From contig CAYQDB010000007.1 of NCBI GenBank assembly GCA_964416195.1, positions 62,001 to 126,000 of the forward strand: a DNA stretch of 64,000 bases. The letters run 5' to 3'. How positions within the stretch are numbered: the first letter of the stretch is position 1; the number at the start of each line of letters is the position of its first letter. Shown in pieces: positions 23,605-32,022 of this stretch. This stretch comes from CAYQDB01 sp964416195. Lineage in GTDB: Bacteria; Zixibacteria; MSB-5A5; GN15; FEB-12. The position numbers were made by a program, and so were the translations under genes. The notes beneath the pieces were generated by a model. That model saw only the letters and a program-made list of their open reading frames with translations, searched no databases and had not been told where the DNA came from.

Positions 23605-25890
23605 TCAGTGCAACGGTACGATCTCCACGGGAGTCGTGCCACCCTGAGAAATCCCTACCCTGACAGCACCTATCTTGTCCAGATTGTAGATAGAAGCGGG
23701 GGTGATTTCGCCGGGATCGTACAGGCCAAGCAGCCAGGAGGGCGCTTGTTCAATTCCCGGCCAGGTAGTGTCTTTGTCCGGTCTTGAGGGGCCAAGATCG
23801 ATACGCCCGCAGACGATAAAAGACTGTTGCCCACTCCTCGGTATAGCTGCTAACTGCTGGGGCTCAATACTATCAGTAAACAGGATTGCGACCGAGCCAA
23901 GATTGGCCAGCAGCCCCGACTTTGAGGGATAGTACCCCGGTCTCTTGGGCGATGACCAGCTCTCAGGACAGGAGACAATCCTGACGGTTCCCCGTCCGGC
24001 ATAGCCGGTGTTGACAACGTCGGCAAAGCTTTTCTCCAGGACTGGACTAACATAAATCGTCTCAACTAGGGATCTCTCCGCGAGCCGAACAAGGTCATCA
24101 ATGGCATCAAAGTCCGCCGAAACAATAAAAAGCGAATTTATCCGGCTGATCTCCAGTCCTTCGAGGATTGGAGCAATAATCTGTTCTTCAATCTCGTAAT
24201 CTCGTCCGGCAAGCCCCGTGACTACAAGATCACCTTCACGGGTCCTTGCCTGTTTCACTATTGTGACAATACCGCCGGGGACGGCAAAAATGTACATGCT
24301 CCTTGCCACCGGCTGACGCTCGGAGCTGATAACGCCGGCAGCCAGGCCAATGTTGATAACAGCCAGTAATGATACCAACGCCACTCGGCGGACAGTTTTT
24401 GAACTCAACGACCAGACCATTAGGACCAGATATACGTAGAACAGCAGAATCGCCCACAGCGATATATCTCCAACTTTGATTAGAGGGGCCTGGTCCCCGC
24501 TAAAGATGTCCAGCAACCGGACTATCAGATTCAACAGCAGATCCAGCAGGGAACCGACAAACATCCCCAGCAACGGCCAGATCAGATGGGCCGCCAGCAA
24601 CAGAACTGTCCCCAAAACCGCTATCGAAACCAGTGGCACGATGATCAGATTGGCTACCACCGATATCACCGGCAGGCGGTGGAAGTACAGTGCAATCAGA
24701 GGCATCGAACATATCTGGGCAATGACAGAAATCATCAATGGAAAGACCAACCAGCGGTACCACAGACGAGAATGGTACCGCTTGAGTAGACCTGCTATTC
24801 GCGGTGTAAAGAATATCAGGCCCCAGGCGGTAATAAAGGAGAGCTGAAAGCCGACGTCGAATAGCTGCATGGGGTCGAACAAAAGGACTATCAGGGCTGT
24901 GGCGGCAATCACATTGTTCAGGTCATACCGACGCCCCAGCACGCCGGCGGCGATAACCAGCGTAGCCATGATCGAAGCTCGCATAACGGAGGGTTCCCCG
25001 TAGGACAGAAGGGCGAAGAGAAAAATGACAGCCAAAAGGATTGCCGCCCGTTTCCAACGTGACAATCTGAACGGTCGCAGAAAAAATAGAAGCGACAGAA
25101 CCACCAAGGCAACGTTAGAACCGGAAACCGCCAGTAAGTGGAGAGTCCCTGTATCACGAAACCGCCTGTAGATACCGGTCGGGATACCGCGTGTTTCGCC
25201 TATCAGAAAACCGGCTGCCAGGGCCGCAGTGGTCGGAGACAGGTTACTGTAAAAGCTGTTACGGATACTGCCACGGAGCTTGTCCACAAAATTAAATATC
25301 CCAAAGCGGTTGCCCTTGTCGATGCGCATATCGAGCAAGGTAGGCAGGTAGACGATCCCATGGATACCTTTCAGGTTCAGGTAGCGCCGATAGTCGAACT
25401 TCCCGGGGAGCTTGCCGCCTTTCAGGGAATAGATACGTCCGTAAAACTCAACGCGATCTCCTCTCTGCAAGGCGGTTGTGGTATCGGTCACTTTCAGCAA
25501 GATGGTGCCGTACACTTTTCGTGTCGCATCGGTGGCAATAGAATCAAGCGCGATCTCTATTTCCGTTCGATTGGTTTTCAAACGAGGCCAGTCGCTAACC
25601 TTCCCGAAGATATGGTAGATTTTTCTATCCTCTATCACCCGTGAAATGTGACAGGGGCCGACATCGTAGAATCTCACACCGAAATGGAAGGCAGAGAAAA
25701 AGAGAAGACTCAACCCGAACAAGACAGTGGGTTGAGTTGTCTTGCGGTATCCTAAGCCCACAAAGCCGGCCACAAAGCAAACCAGACTGCCGAGCAAGAA
25801 TATCCAGCAGGGCAGACGCGCTTGATCCGAAATGACAATGCCGGATAGGACAAACAATAACAGAAGCAGACTTGGATATTTGCGAATCAT
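23605..25890 (-). CDS. comEC: ComEC/Rec2-like DNA uptake channel with degenerate C-terminal domain
   Basis: This 761-residue protein has the ComEC layout: an N-terminal helix pair, an OB-like DUF4131 region (~80-170, IYHIFGKVSDWPRLKTNRTE) and the competence core. The core carries GFLIGETRGIP, LHLLAVSGSNVALV and LSYGEPSVMRASIMATLVI, with about ten membrane helices. ComEC moves single-stranded DNA across the inner membrane. The C-terminal metallo-beta-lactamase-like domain is present in outline but lacks the zinc motif HxHxDH; the equivalent place reads LFIVSADFDAIDDL. The start is ATG 25890, overlapping the murJ stop as ATGA. Uptake may therefore proceed without this nuclease. Confidence 0.85.
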   Translation of the reverse strand: MIRKYPSLLLLLFVLSGIVISDQARLPCWIFLLGSLVCFVAGFVGLGYRKTTQPTVLFGLSLLFFSAFHFGVRFYDVGPCHISRVIEDRKIYHIFGKVSDWPRLKTNRTEIEIALDSIATDATRKVYGTILLKVTDTTTALQRGDRVEFYGRIYSLKGGKLPGKFDYRRYLNLKGIHGIVYLPTLLDMRIDKGNRFGIFNFVDKLRGSIRNSFYSNLSPTTAALAAGFLIGETRGIPTGIYRRFRDTGTLHLLAVSGSNVALVVLSLLFFLRPFRLSRWKRAAILLAVIFLFALLSYGEPSVMRASIMATLVIAAGVLGRRYDLNNVIAATALIVLLFDPMQLFDVGFQLSFITAWGLIFFTPRIAGLLKRYHSRLWYRWLVFPLMISVIAQICSMPLIALYFHRLPVISVVANLIIVPLVSIAVLGTVLLLAAHLIWPLLGMFVGSLLDLLLNLIVRLLDIFSGDQAPLIKVGDISLWAILLFYVYLVLMVWSLSSKTVRRVALVSLLAVINIGLAAGVISSERQPVARSMYIFAVPGGIVTIVKQARTREGDLVVTGLAGRDYEIEEQIIAPILEGLEISRINSLFIVSADFDAIDDLVRLAERSLVETIYVSPVLEKSFADVVNTGYAGRGTVRIVSCPESWSSPKRPGYYPSKSGLLANLGSVAILFTDSIEPQQLAAIPRSGQQSFIVCGRIDLGPSRPDKDTTWPGIEQAPSWLLGLYDPGEITPASIYNLDKIGAVRVGISQGGTTPVEIVPLH

Positions 25891-27464
25891 CCTTGAGGTC
25901 GTCGTTTCCTTAGAATGAAGCTCCACAACCGCTTAACCTCCCGCACGCGCAGCAGGAAACAGAAGAGCACATACAGCAGCGCTGCCACTGCGGCAGGAAC
26001 AAACAGGCTCAGCAGGCGGTTGGTTACGGTCGGCGCAGTGGCAAATCGGTACGGCAACAGAAGGGCGATCTGAAAAGCCAGCAGGGAAGCGACGGCAATC
26101 CGCACCAAGTTCAATCCCAGTTTTCCCCAGGGGACAGCGACTCCTTTGGTAGGAAGGTAAGCCAGAAGGATGACGAAATTGACGATACCACCTATGGAGA
26201 CGGCTGCCGCCAGCCCGGCGAAGTCCAGAATCTTTATCATAGGGTAGTACAGCGCCATATTGACGGACACGGCCAGGATCGAAATCCTCATGGGAAGGCG
26301 GGAATCGCCAAAGGCATAATAAAACGGGACTGTCACCCTGATACCGGCAAAACCGATCAAGCCGTAGGCGTAGTGCAGCAAGGCCTGACTGGTGCGGAAC
26401 GAGTCCAGCTCGGAAAAAGCTCCCCACTGGTAGATCAGGTCGATAATTTGACGCCCCATCAGAGCGAGGAAAACAGCAGAAGGAATAACCACAAACATAT
26501 TCAAGTTGATCGTTTCCATATAGGTACTGCTCAGTCGATCTATATCCTTGCGGGCTACCATCTCCGACACCTTCGGCAGAGCCACTGTGCCTAAAGCAAC
26601 GGCGAACACCCCAAGAGGAAAATGTATCAGCCTATAAGAATAGTTCAGGTATGAGATGGAACCTGGCATCAAGAAAGAAGCCAGAAGTGTATTCACCAGA
26701 ATGTTTATCCGTCCGGCCGACAGCCCCACGATCATAGGGGTCATCAAGCGGGCAACTTTCTTCACGCCCTCATCCAGAAAATTGATGCGTGGGCGAAAGC
26801 GGTAACCAATCCGCCACAGAGCAGGAAGTTGAATAGCAACCTGCCCCACTCCTCCCACCAGTACTCCGATGGCAAGCGTATACACCGGCTGGTCAAAATA
26901 TCGATACAGCGCTATCACTGACAGCACCACACCCAAATTGAACAATGCCGGAGACACGGCGGGTATCCCGAAACGACCGAACGAATTGAGCATCCCCATT
27001 ATCATCGCCGACACGGAAACCAGAAGAAGGTAAACGAACATGATCCGGGTCAGGCTTACCGTGAGAGCAAACTTCTCCGGAATCGCCGTGAAGCCATTAG
27101 CGAACAGGTAGATAAGAATCGGCGCCGCTACTATCCCCAGCAGGACGATCAGAACCACGAGCAGCGCAACCGCCGTGAGGACGGTATTGCCCAGCTGGAA
27201 AGCTCCCTGCTCTGAGTCTTTGACCAGCTTTTCTTTGAAGACCGGCACGAATGCCGAGGACAAGGCTCCCTCGGCGAACATGTCCCGCAACAGGTTGGGG
27301 ATACGAAAAGCAGTGACAAAGGCATCGGTGGCCATGCCGGCGCCAAAAAAATAGGCCATCACCTGCTCTCGAACCAGGCCCAAGACCCTGGAAAAAGCGG
27401 TTGCCGCCGAAACGGTGGCTGCCGAGCGGGCTAGGGAACTATTCTTAACCTTGACTGTTGACAT
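25887..27464 (-). CDS. murJ: Lipid II flippase MurJ
   Basis: This 525-residue protein has the 14-helix MOP-superfamily layout. It has the MurJ signatures SAATAFSRVLGLVREQVMAY, FGAGMATDAFVTAFRIPNLL and RDMFAEGALSSAFVPVF, and the Arg/Glu-lined TM1-TM2 region. It flips lipid II across the inner membrane for peptidoglycan synthesis. Its stop overlaps the comEC start. Upstream TTGCAA (27507-27502) and TATAAT (27483-27478), spaced 18 bases, form a good promoter. That would leave only a very short leader with no obvious ribosome-binding site, so the transcript may be near-leaderless. It is divergent from rpsT. Confidence 0.93.
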   Translation of the reverse strand: MSTVKVKNSSLARSAATVSAATAFSRVLGLVREQVMAYFFGAGMATDAFVTAFRIPNLLRDMFAEGALSSAFVPVFKEKLVKDSEQGAFQLGNTVLTAVALLVVLIVLLGIVAAPILIYLFANGFTAIPEKFALTVSLTRIMFVYLLLVSVSAMIMGMLNSFGRFGIPAVSPALFNLGVVLSVIALYRYFDQPVYTLAIGVLVGGVGQVAIQLPALWRIGYRFRPRINFLDEGVKKVARLMTPMIVGLSAGRINILVNTLLASFLMPGSISYLNYSYRLIHFPLGVFAVALGTVALPKVSEMVARKDIDRLSSTYMETINLNMFVVIPSAVFLALMGRQIIDLIYQWGAFSELDSFRTSQALLHYAYGLIGFAGIRVTVPFYYAFGDSRLPMRISILAVSVNMALYYPMIKILDFAGLAAAVSIGGIVNFVILLAYLPTKGVAVPWGKLGLNLVRIAVASLLAFQIALLLPYRFATAPTVTNRLLSLFVPAAVAALLYVLFCFLLRVREVKRLWSFILRKRRPQG

Positions 27465-27477
27465 GACGATTATGCCG

Positions 27478-27507
27478 ATTATATTAAAAAGTTATAAATT
27501 ATTGCAA
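27478..27507 (-). promoter_or_regulatory. Putative murJ promoter
   Basis: TTGCAA at 27507-27502 and a perfect TATAAT at 27483-27478 lie 18 bases apart on the minus strand. The predicted start, near 27471, is only about 7 bases from the murJ ATG. The rpsT transcript starts from the same 64-base gap. Confidence 0.5.
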
Positions 27508-27528
27508 TGATAGGGAAAGGGTTCGATT

Positions 27529-27783
27529 TTGCCAACTCATAAATCGTGCGTTAAGAGAATGAGAACCTCCGACGAACGCCGCCTTAGAAACAAGGTTCTT
27601 CGCTCGCAACTTCGCTCCAGTATCAAAGAGCTGCGTGGCGAGACCAACAAAGATGAAGCGATCAAGAAATATCGCGAGACAATATCGCTCCTCGACAGGG
27701 CCGCCGGACACCACCTGATTCACAAGAAAAACGCCGACCGCAATAAGTCCCGCTTGGCTCAGATTGTACGCAAACTGGGTTAA
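27529..27783 (+). CDS. rpsT: 30S ribosomal protein S20
   Basis: This 84-residue protein matches bacterial S20: PTHKSCVKRMRTSDERRLRN at the start, a Lys/Arg-rich long helix, and the end IHKKNADRNKSRLAQIVRKL. S20 binds 16S rRNA early in small-subunit assembly. The start codon is TTG, preceded by GGAAAGGG seven bases upstream. TTG starts are also a known feature of rpsT in other bacteria, where they allow autoregulation. It is transcribed divergently from murJ. Confidence 0.95.
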   Translation: MPTHKSCVKRMRTSDERRLRNKVLRSQLRSSIKELRGETNKDEAIKKYRETISLLDRAAGHHLIHKKNADRNKSRLAQIVRKLG

Positions 27784-28160
27784 GCAGCAGAAAACCGGTA
27801 GTCAGGTAGATCAGGACCCTCGTGAGGCTGACATCCTTTGTTTCTCCCTTTGGTTTTCTAGGTACCGGCAGGCGACTCGAGGTTGTCTCAAAAGTTAGTT
27901 CCAGTTGAATTAGGTCTACACCAAATAAGGTCGCCATTCCCTAACTCCGCGTAGCGGCGGGCTTTACGTCCGCCGGTGGCGTCGCCACGTTTAGGCGGGA
28001 GACAAGCCCCCGCCCTACGCAAGATAGTTACCTTATGGGGCAGCCTCACTCTGCCTGACGGTTCCTTCATGCAAGAGTGTTGACCATAGCTTGGAGCTAT
28101 CGGGCCGAGTCGCCCAATAGCACATCACATAGGCAGGAATCAGGGATTCCTGTCTTGTCA
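27784..28160. other. Non-coding region with R1 repeat and hairpins
   Basis: This 377-base stretch has no supportable gene. It holds AGAAAACC...GGTTTTCT arms after rpsT (27789 to ~27858), one R1 repeat copy, and a perfect CAGGAATC-AGG-GATTCCTG hairpin (~28133-28151). The last lies just after the end of the downstream minus-strand gene and could mark its 3' end, though no T tract follows. Confidence 0.6.
27928..28034. repeat. R1 repeat, long form
   Basis: From AGGTCGCCATT through CTAACTCCGCGTAGCGGCGG and CGGGAGACAAGCCCCC to AAGATAGTTACCTTA. It shares extended ends (AGGTCGC and AGTTACCTT) with the copy at 61430-61529. Relative to that copy it has an extra GTGGCGTCGCCACG palindrome inserted between the arms. 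Confidence 0.8.
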
Positions 28161-28985
28161 CTAACTGCTTCCCTCTCTCAAGTACTCAATAGCCAGGTTT
28201 TCAAGTTCATCTCTTTGCATACAAAGCAACCGTGATGCTTTCAAACTTCCGGCTTGTACAGCATGTTCCATGAACTTCAGGCCAATATAGTATCCTCCCC
28301 GGTATTGAAAGATGTCTTGTGGGTCTCTTGCGTAGAACATGCCTACATTCGGGTTGGTAGAAAAGAAATTGTCCAATAAGTATTTCTTCAACTCCCGCTC
28401 TCTGTCACGGCACTGGTCAAGCCAGTCCTCAATAGCCTCACCCGACAGGTAGTCCGCCCAGAGTGCGACGCTCTCGTCGATGTTGAGCGATATCATGCTC
28501 AGATAAGTCGCCATCCCTTCTGTAATCAACTGTCGCGAAACCTGAAGCTTTTCGCTAACGCTGTTGAAATAGAACCCAGGAGAACAGGCGTAGTGCAATG
28601 CGTGGATAATCTCATGCGTCAGGAAGACTTCCGCGTCCAGGGGCGTCTTGTAGGTTTCAACCGGAATCCAGACCACAAACGTATTCCCATCCTTGAAAGC
28701 ATGACCATTCGAAGTGTTCATGCCCACAAAGAGGACTACTTGCAGGGATGAGACATCCAATCCAAAAACAGTGAGCTTGCCAGCGATGCCCTCCAGACTA
28801 TCTGTGATCAGGTTCACCCTGGCCCGTGTTTGATTTGCATCGAGGGTTGGGACAAAGCGGTTCCTGTCAGCCCAATACTCGAAATAGTGACTAAACAACC
28901 CCGGGTAGACCTGCTCGTAGGCAGTCAGGTCATGGTCATGGAGAATGTGAGTAAGGTACGCACCTGTGAGGTTAATGACTTCCAC
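28161..28985 (-). CDS. Putative gluzincin metallopeptidase, possibly 5'-truncated
   Basis: This 274-residue protein carries a zinc motif in FLTHEIIHALHYACSP (HEIIH) and a downstream Glu in QLITEGMATYLSM. The combination HEXXH...EG-A-Y is typical of DUF2268/gluzincin-type peptidases. The predicted start is GTG at 28985, but there is no ribosome-binding site and no signal peptide although relatives are usually exported. The reading frame stays open upstream into a GC-rich hairpin (29003-29023). The gene may therefore have lost its 5' end or use an unrecognised start. It lies 65 bases after the SBP-TolC fusion gene. The substrate is unknown. Confidence 0.6.
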   Translation of the reverse strand: MEVINLTGAYLTHILHDHDLTAYEQVYPGLFSHYFEYWADRNRFVPTLDANQTRARVNLITDSLEGIAGKLTVFGLDVSSLQVVLFVGMNTSNGHAFKDGNTFVVWIPVETYKTPLDAEVFLTHEIIHALHYACSPGFYFNSVSEKLQVSRQLITEGMATYLSMISLNIDESVALWADYLSGEAIEDWLDQCRDRERELKKYLLDNFFSTNPNVGMFYARDPQDIFQYRGGYYIGLKFMEHAVQAGSLKASRLLCMQRDELENLAIEYLREGSS

Positions 28986-29002
28986 GTTTGCAAGACCATG
29001 GC

Positions 29003-29023
29003 GGGAGGCGGAGGCTCCCGCTC
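29003..29023. repeat. GC-rich hairpin between two minus-strand genes
   Basis: GCGGGAG and CTCCCGC form a perfect 7-bp stem around a 7-base loop. It lies between the stop of the SBP-TolC gene and the GTG of the metallopeptidase gene. Without a T tract on the minus strand it is not a clear terminator. Confidence 0.5.
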
Positions 29024-29050
29024 TATAAAACCACTTGTACGATTGCTCTC

Positions 29051-31405
29051 TCAGTGTTGAAACTGCTCACTCAGACGACGGAAAAGATCCTCTCTGAAGG
29101 CAGCGCCATTGCGCACTGGCCAGCCAACGTCGCGCACCAAACGAGCCATCGACAGGTAGAAGCTGTAGCGCTCTACGATCGAACTCAACTCGGCGTTGCG
29201 GGCATTGCTGTATGCGTCGACAAGATCGACCAGCCCCAGCTTGCCACCTTCGTACTTCTCCAGGATCAGTTTCAGATTTTGTGTAGCCAGCTCGGCGGAA
29301 CGAACCGCTCTCGGCACACTACCAACTTGCGCGACAAGGTCGCACGCTCCCCTGCGAATTTCGCCCATCACTTCCAGACCAGCCGCATCCCTTTCAAACT
29401 CAACCTGGCTCAGCTTTGCTTTCAGCTTCGTGCGTTCCCGTATGCGGTCGGTGCCGAGAAATATCGGCAACACGAGTCCTCCCCACACCGACCAGGTGGT
29501 GCTTTCCTCAACAAAGGTTAGTGGTCTATCGACCAGTTGGTCGGCGTAATTGAGCGACGCCTGGAAATCGAGCGTGGGGTAGTACCGGGCTGTATTCTTC
29601 GACAGAAGGTCCTTTTGGATCGCGATGTCTATATCCAGGGATCGCAACGCGGGGTTCTCCTTCTGCCCTTCGCTCACCAGGAAATCTTGAAGCTGCTTCT
29701 GATCGGGCGCAGTAGGAACGAGAGCATGCAATAGATCATAATCATTCCAAAATCGTTTCTCGGAAAATAAAGTGGTGTCAAGAGCAAGGGGATTGTCTCC
29801 GGGAAGGTTGAACAGGACATTAAGAAGAACGTTAGCGGCCTGCACGCCCCACCTTGCATGGATTATCCGCGAAGTCGCCTGGTGGCGTTCATCCTTCCAG
29901 CGAAGCAGGTCAATCTCACTGCCTTCTTCGAGAACCAATCGGGTGCCGGCAATCTCAAGGCTGCGATCCACCAAGGTGCGATAACGAAGCTGTGTTTCCA
30001 AGACCTCCTGCGCCCCAAGATAGGTGAGGTACGCGGCTGTGACCGCCAGCTCCAGATCGAGCTTTGCCTGCTGAAAGTTGGTCTGTTCGAGGTCCCTTTG
30101 CTTGGCAGCCAACTGGATCGATTTTATGGCGTCGGCAGAGAACACTGTCTGATTTAACCAGACCGTGGACCGGTAGCGGTCCTTCTCAAGCGTCCCCCTG
30201 GAATTCGCAACAGTGTTATCGTCAAGATGCGCTACTGATGCTCCCGCCACTATCTGGGGCAGGTAGGCGGAGTAGGCCTGCTTTGCCGCCTGGACAGCCG
30301 CCTCAACAGCGTCATATCGCGCCAGATAGCCGGGATTATACGACAGCGCCCGCTCCACTGCATCTGACAGAGTATACTTTGGCGTGGCTTCGGTAATAGG
30401 AGCCGCGACAAGATACGCATCGTCGGTGACCGCGGTTGGCAAACTAACCTGACACTGGTTAGCCGTCTGCTCATTTACGGCCAATGCCATTCCCCCACGG
30501 AACTTGACCTGCAAATTTGCCGGCTGTTCGCCTTGCAGGATGCGGGCAGCTTTGATAGCGTTGTACCTGGCCTCCGAGATAATAGAATAAGCTGCGTTGG
30601 AACCGAAAGCTCCTCTTTCTACCATACACTCTCCTTCAGAGGTAAAAGCAGGTATTCGGTCATGGGCCACCATCAGAAAGAACTCACTCACCTTGATATC
30701 ATCCATCCCCCACAACGGCGGCAGGTACAGAGCATCGATCTTTTTGTCGAGCTGGTAATAGGCTTTGAAAAAAGCGTAGGTCCCGTAGTTGTCAAAGCCT
30801 TCCGCAGTAACGACCTCGAAGCCGAGGTCTTTCCCAAACGAGTCAATTGTAGAAACAATTGCCTGCCCCTCGTCACCTGATGGGAAATAGAGAACCCCAA
30901 GCCGCTTCACGCTCACAAGTTTGGCGAGGGTCTTCAGATCGTCCTCCAGTCGCCCCGGTACTACATGCACTGTCAGATTGGGCGCAATAGGGCGACCGTC
31001 ACTACCCACCAGCCCCTGCGCTATAGGGTCAAACTGGTGCATGGCCAGTATCGGTTTAGTGAATCCGGCCGCAAGCAGGTCTTCGATCACCCACGGCCCG
31101 AGCGCAACCACCATATCTATACTTGGCAGAGCGGCCAACTGCTTTGCCATAGCGCGGCAGGAGTCGCGTTTCCATCCTGCCGATCGGTACCCTTCCGGGA
31201 CAAAGGCAAATTCACAATCCTCGGGCAGCACACACTGGAGCTGACGAGCGAATTCACTGCGCAGCACCACGTGAACGGGATATTGCCCTCCCTCGAAGTA
31301 GCCCAGGCGAAACTGCTTTTTCGGCTGAGCCGATAGCTCTGCCGCCCCACTTATCGCCACAAAGGCACTGAGGCATACAATCACTGTTCTGTTAATCCAA
31401 ATCAT
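29051..31405 (-). CDS. Fusion of ABC-type substrate-binding domain and TolC-like outer membrane protein
   Basis: This 784-residue protein has a signal peptide (TVIVCLSAFVAISGAAELSA) and then two halves. Residues ~30-335 resemble ABC_sub_bind (PF04392) periplasmic proteins: KRLGVLYFPSGDEGQAIVST, DALYLPPLWGMDD, RIPAFTSEGECMVERGAFGS. Residues ~345-784 resemble a TolC/OEP family channel: YTLSDAVERALSYNPGYLAR, AAKQAYSAYLPQIVAG, LELAVTAAYLTYLGAQE, and the second repeat ending GKLGLVDLVDAYSNARNAE. I know no described protein with this order. It could deliver a ligand-sensing domain to an export channel. No inner-membrane pump or adaptor gene is adjacent. GGAAG precedes the ATG. Confidence 0.8.
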   Translation of the reverse strand: MIWINRTVIVCLSAFVAISGAAELSAQPKKQFRLGYFEGGQYPVHVVLRSEFARQLQCVLPEDCEFAFVPEGYRSAGWKRDSCRAMAKQLAALPSIDMVVALGPWVIEDLLAAGFTKPILAMHQFDPIAQGLVGSDGRPIAPNLTVHVVPGRLEDDLKTLAKLVSVKRLGVLYFPSGDEGQAIVSTIDSFGKDLGFEVVTAEGFDNYGTYAFFKAYYQLDKKIDALYLPPLWGMDDIKVSEFFLMVAHDRIPAFTSEGECMVERGAFGSNAAYSIISEARYNAIKAARILQGEQPANLQVKFRGGMALAVNEQTANQCQVSLPTAVTDDAYLVAAPITEATPKYTLSDAVERALSYNPGYLARYDAVEAAVQAAKQAYSAYLPQIVAGASVAHLDDNTVANSRGTLEKDRYRSTVWLNQTVFSADAIKSIQLAAKQRDLEQTNFQQAKLDLELAVTAAYLTYLGAQEVLETQLRYRTLVDRSLEIAGTRLVLEEGSEIDLLRWKDERHQATSRIIHARWGVQAANVLLNVLFNLPGDNPLALDTTLFSEKRFWNDYDLLHALVPTAPDQKQLQDFLVSEGQKENPALRSLDIDIAIQKDLLSKNTARYYPTLDFQASLNYADQLVDRPLTFVEESTTWSVWGGLVLPIFLGTDRIRERTKLKAKLSQVEFERDAAGLEVMGEIRRGACDLVAQVGSVPRAVRSAELATQNLKLILEKYEGGKLGLVDLVDAYSNARNAELSSIVERYSFYLSMARLVRDVGWPVRNGAAFREDLFRRLSEQFQH

Positions 31406-31515
31406 AGCCGCAATCTTCCTCTCACCGACTGCATGTCAGCAGAGAAATGATAGGGAATTTCAAGGGATTATTAAAGCGGATTTTGGAGAGGGAAGCGCCA
31501 GGGACGCTTAGCCGG

Positions 31516-31842
31516 TCACGTTTGCTTTGCAGCTTCAGTCTGAACCTGATTAATCATTTCTAAAAGCTGACTGGCGCGATACGGCTTTTGAAGGAACCGG
31601 ACATTATGGTTGAGCTCGTCGGGGAGCTCATCGGGAGCAGGCGCCTCCCCACTGGAGATTATACACGGTAAATCCGGCAAGACCTCCAAGAGATCCAACA
31701 CAACCAGATCAATCCGGGAGTAGTCTTGAGAGAAGAGAGCGAGACCGCTCCGACCGGAAGTAGCAGTGAGGACATCAAAACCCGCCTTTGTCAGGATTCC
31801 CTTGACGAGGTTTTTGGTCATTTCTTCATCGTCGACGATCAT
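31516..31842 (-). pseudogene. Degenerate response-regulator receiver domain
   Basis: This 108-residue frame matches a receiver domain (IVDDEEMTKNLVKGILTKAG, LVVLDL with D50, CIISSG, VRFLQKPYRASQLLEMINQV). It is abnormal in two ways. First, the ~14 residues that normally follow the phospho-acceptor (xMPxMxGxE and helix 3) are missing, since LVVLDL runs straight into LEVLPDLPCIISSG. Second, the N-terminal strand is interrupted: matching residues (DKW) precede the ATG and a TAG lies 9 codons upstream. No ribosome-binding site is visible. It looks like a remnant of the receiver part of a hybrid kinase. A functional stand-alone receiver is the less likely alternative. Confidence 0.6.
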
Positions 31843-31955
31843 CCATTTGTCGCTGCACGGTGTAAGCTAATTCGGCATGACAGCAGACGTCAGACAAGCC
31901 AGACAGTTCCCAACTCAAAGATACCGAATGTGCCAGGCATCAACTGACGATAAAA

Positions 31956-31982
31956 TAACGGCCCGCTTGCCGCGAGCCGTTA
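31956..31982 (-). terminator. Intrinsic terminator of rex
   Basis: TAACGGC pairs with GCCGTTA around a 13-base loop; on the minus strand ATTTTATC follows. A second perfect 8-bp hairpin (TTTAAGCG/CGCTTAAA, 31985-32006) lies between it and the rex stop codon. Confidence 0.7.
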
Positions 31983-32022
31983 TCTTTAAGCGAAAGGACG
32001 CTTAAAAGAGGTATCCTCCACG

